Shown here: piece by piece, positions 62,442 to 64,000 of the stretch
Layout: each line of letters opens with the position of its first letter
Numbering within the stretch: the first letter of the stretch is position 1
Assembly: GCF_005771535.1 (NCBI RefSeq)
Contig: NZ_VANU01000001.1
Location: 434,001-498,000, forward strand
DNA: 64,000 nt
Source of the DNA: Arcobacter arenosus
GTDB lineage: Bacteria; Campylobacterota; Campylobacteria; Campylobacterales; Arcobacteraceae
Direction: 5' to 3'
Program-made: the position numbers and the translations under genes
Notes under the pieces: generated by a model
What the model was told of the DNA's origin: nothing
What the model saw: the letters and a program-made list of their open reading frames with translations, nothing else
Database searches by the model: none

Positions 62442-62470
62442 AAAAAAAAAGGCTCCCTAAGGAACCTTTT
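62442..62470 (-). terminator. Strong rho-independent terminator
   Basis: AAAAGGCTCC (62447-62456) pairs with GGAACCTTTT (62461-62470) with one G-T wobble on the RNA strand, loop of four. On the minus strand it runs into nine Ts (62450-62442). It is 66 bases before the helicase start codon and ends the candidate RNA described separately. Confidence 0.85.
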
Positions 62471-62561
62471 CACACACAAGGAAACAAATTTGGAAAACTT
62501 AAAAATTCGCTATTTTTAAATTACCTGAGAAAGGATTTCGCACTTCCTTTTCTCTTTCCAT
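62442..62561 (-). ncRNA. Candidate small RNA or leader RNA
   Basis: A TATAAT at 62573-62568 (minus strand) would start transcription near 62561. About 120 nt later a strong terminator ends at 62442. In between are two more stems: GAGAAAAGGA/TCCTTTCTC (62554-62545 with 62535-62527, one bulged A, loop AGTGCGAAA) and TTAAAAAT/ATTTTTAA (62519-62512 with 62506-62499, loop AGCGA). No reading frame of note is inside. Several GGA triplets near the 5' end could bind CsrA. It may be a free-standing small RNA or a conditional leader of the helicase gene. No match to a known riboswitch was recognised. Confidence 0.6.
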
Positions 62562-62640
62562 AAAAAAATTATAATATTTTTGTATTAATCATAAAGTAAT
62601 GAAAAGTTAATAGATTGTTAATAACCTAGAATAAGAAAGC

Positions 62641-64000
62641 TTAAAAGCTTTCCCATTCATCATCATTACTATTTTGAGCCTTTATATCTCTAGGTTTAGA
62701 ATACTCTTTTTTAACAATAGGAGTAGATTTTTTAAGTTCCTTTTTCTCCTTAGTTGAAACTTCATGTTCCTTTTCAAGTTTCATCTCTTCACATTTATGA
62801 GCTTTTATTTTATCAATATAATCAAATACCTTTGTTGTACTTTCTTCAATATGTTTAGCTATAGATGGAAGTCTCTCATCCCTTTTATTTACACTATCAA
62901 CATTTATATATTCTTGAACATTTGAATGAACTTCTTCATGGGCTTTTAGGAACTCTTGCCAATCAGAATTTCTTGTAAATGACTCATTTTTATGGGCTTC
63001 AATCCATTTACCTAAATCACATTCATGGTGATTTTTTACTGTCCAATTTTTTCCATTTCCAAGTTGCACAAAGTTTGTTTCTTTAAAATTTACATGGTCA
63101 AGTTTTAATTTCGTAGTATCAAAAACTAAATTTACATCACAAACACCGCTTGATTTTGATTTATCAAATGAAGTTCTATTAATAATTGCTACAAGTTGTG
63201 CAGATAACTCACTTAAAGCCATTGCTTTACTTGAAACAGTTTCAGATGCATTTGCGTTTTCTTGAGTAGCTTTATCTAATTGATTTACTGCATCATTAAT
63301 TTGAATCATTCCTTGTTTTTGTTCTTCAGAAGCTGTTGATACCTCACTAACTAAACTAGTAACTTCTTGAACTCTTGTATTTAAAAGCTTGAAACTTTCA
63401 ACCATTACATCAGCTGTTTCTTTACCCTCTTTGGTTTTTTCCTGAGCATACGTAACAATATTTTTAATCTCTTTAGCTGCCTCAGCACTTCTTGCAGCTA
63501 GATTTCTAACCTCTTGCGCTACAACAGCAAATCCTTTTCCAGCTTCCCCTGCGGTTGCTGCTTCTACAGCAGCGTTAAGTGAAAGGATATTTGTTTGGAA
63601 AGCGATTTGGTCAATTATTGTAATTGCATCAACAATATCGTTTGTAGCTTTATTAATCTCTTCCATTGAAGTACCTGTTTTATGAGCCAATTCATTATCT
63701 TTTATACTAGTATTAGATAATTCACTTGAAATCTCCAACATCTTTTTCGTCTTTTCATCTGTTTGAGTAATTGTTGATGTAATCTCTTCAACAGCAGCTG
63801 CTGTTTCTTCTAAAGATGCAGCTTGTTGAGTAGAAGATGCTGATAATTGTTCAGAAGTTGCCGCTAACTCTTCTGCATTGTTTGAAACTCTTTTACTTGT
63901 GTTATCAATCATACATAAAATTTCAGAAACTGAACTTCCTAAAGAATTAGTTCCTTTTATTAAAGAGCCTATATTTCCTGAACTTTTAGCATCAATTGTA
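62641..64000 (-). CDS. Methyl-accepting chemotaxis protein with C-terminal CZB domain (5' part outside window)
   Basis: The frame is open to the right edge of the window; 453 residues are visible, and the N-terminal sensor and membrane part lie beyond 64000. The signalling hairpin is intact ([30 protein letters not shown] pattern near the tip, [10 protein letters not shown]). Residues after the hairpin form a CZB zinc-binding domain: [14 protein letters not shown] with H-x-C and a later AHEEVHSNV histidine pair. CZB domains sense zinc or hypochlorous acid. The tail is Lys/Glu-rich, ending DEWESF, a pentapeptide-like end. It is terminated before the RNA element. Confidence 0.92.
   Translation of the reverse strand, partial: TIDAKSSGNIGSLIKGTNSLGSSVSEILCMIDNTSKRVSNNAEELAATSEQLSASSTQQAASLEETAAAVEEITSTITQTDEKTKKMLEISSELSNTSIKDNELAHKTGTSMEEINKATNDIVDAITIIDQIAFQTNILSLNAAVEAATAGEAGKGFAVVAQEVRNLAARSAEAAKEIKNIVTYAQEKTKEGKETADVMVESFKLLNTRVQEVTSLVSEVSTASEEQKQGMIQINDAVNQLDKATQENANASETVSSKAMALSELSAQLVAIINRTSFDKSKSSGVCDVNLVFDTTKLKLDHVNFKETNFVQLGNGKNWTVKNHHECDLGKWIEAHKNESFTRNSDWQEFLKAHEEVHSNVQEYINVDSVNKRDERLPSIAKHIEESTTKVFDYIDKIKAHKCEEMKLEKEHEVSTKEKKELKKSTPIVKKEYSKPRDIKAQNSNDDEWESF

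Overview
This window is about 70% A+T and reads as the chromosome of a campylobacterotan (epsilonproteobacterium) close to Arcobacter. The evidence is gene content: a clade II nitrous oxide reductase operon with NosB, NosG/NosH and NosC1/NosC2, HQWRQP-type histidine kinases, a chemoreceptor ending in a CZB zinc domain, and the spread of Lon, BamD, ProC and ValS genes. No rRNA, tRNA, CRISPR array, insertion sequence or prophage is visible, and no gap without a gene exceeds 300 bases.

Layout. (1) 1-11377, minus strand: a complete nos locus, nosZ-B-D-G-C1-C2-H-F-L-Y, followed by three NosL-like paralogues with progressively lost metal ligands; the last runs off the left edge. (2) 11582-15652: two two-component systems. 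The first lies beside nos and its kinase has a NarX/PilJ-like sensor region. The second is divergent from (3) 15750-20964, a TolC/membrane-fusion/RND efflux operon. (4) 21072-31855: a nitric oxide island. A plus-strand norE-F-C-B-D-Q operon ends with an NsrR-like Rrf2 regulator. Divergent from it is a seven-gene minus-strand operon (107-aa protein, 12-TM protein, DUF59, HPP, small membrane protein, NnrS, YgbA-like), then a cytochrome c. (5) 31993-36808: a very large hybrid kinase with an HD-GYP response regulator. (6) 37053-45352: a small zinc-ribbon membrane protein missed by length cut-offs, rhomboid, an unknown protein, Lon, BamD, ProC, three pseudopilin-like proteins, an NhaC-type antiporter and RdgB. 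(7) 45439-53214: a YajR-like MFS transporter, a LapG/LapD pair, a heme-binding sensor kinase and a REC-PAS-coiled-coil protein. (8) 53321-64000: a lone RND transporter, a lipoprotein, ValS, a coiled-coil protein, a UvrD-type helicase, a candidate small RNA and the 3' part of a chemoreceptor gene.

How it works together. NorCB reduces NO to N2O and NosZ reduces N2O to N2, with electrons delivered through NosG/NosH and the NosC cytochromes; this is the last half of denitrification. Regulation looks shared. CRP/FNR-type palindromes lie before nosZ and nosB (TTGAT-N4-ATCAA), between the divergent nor and NO-accessory operons (TTGAC-N4-GTCAA) and before the small cytochrome c gene (one-base variant). 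Each is centred 31-32 bp upstream of a -10-like hexamer, the geometry of a class II activator. The regulator itself is not encoded here.

The least described content is the NO-accessory operon (21411-25877), the decaying NosL series (1-1918), the duplicated nos promoter with an 18-bp hairpin at the predicted nosB mRNA 5' end, and the roughly 120-nt RNA candidate at 62442-62561.
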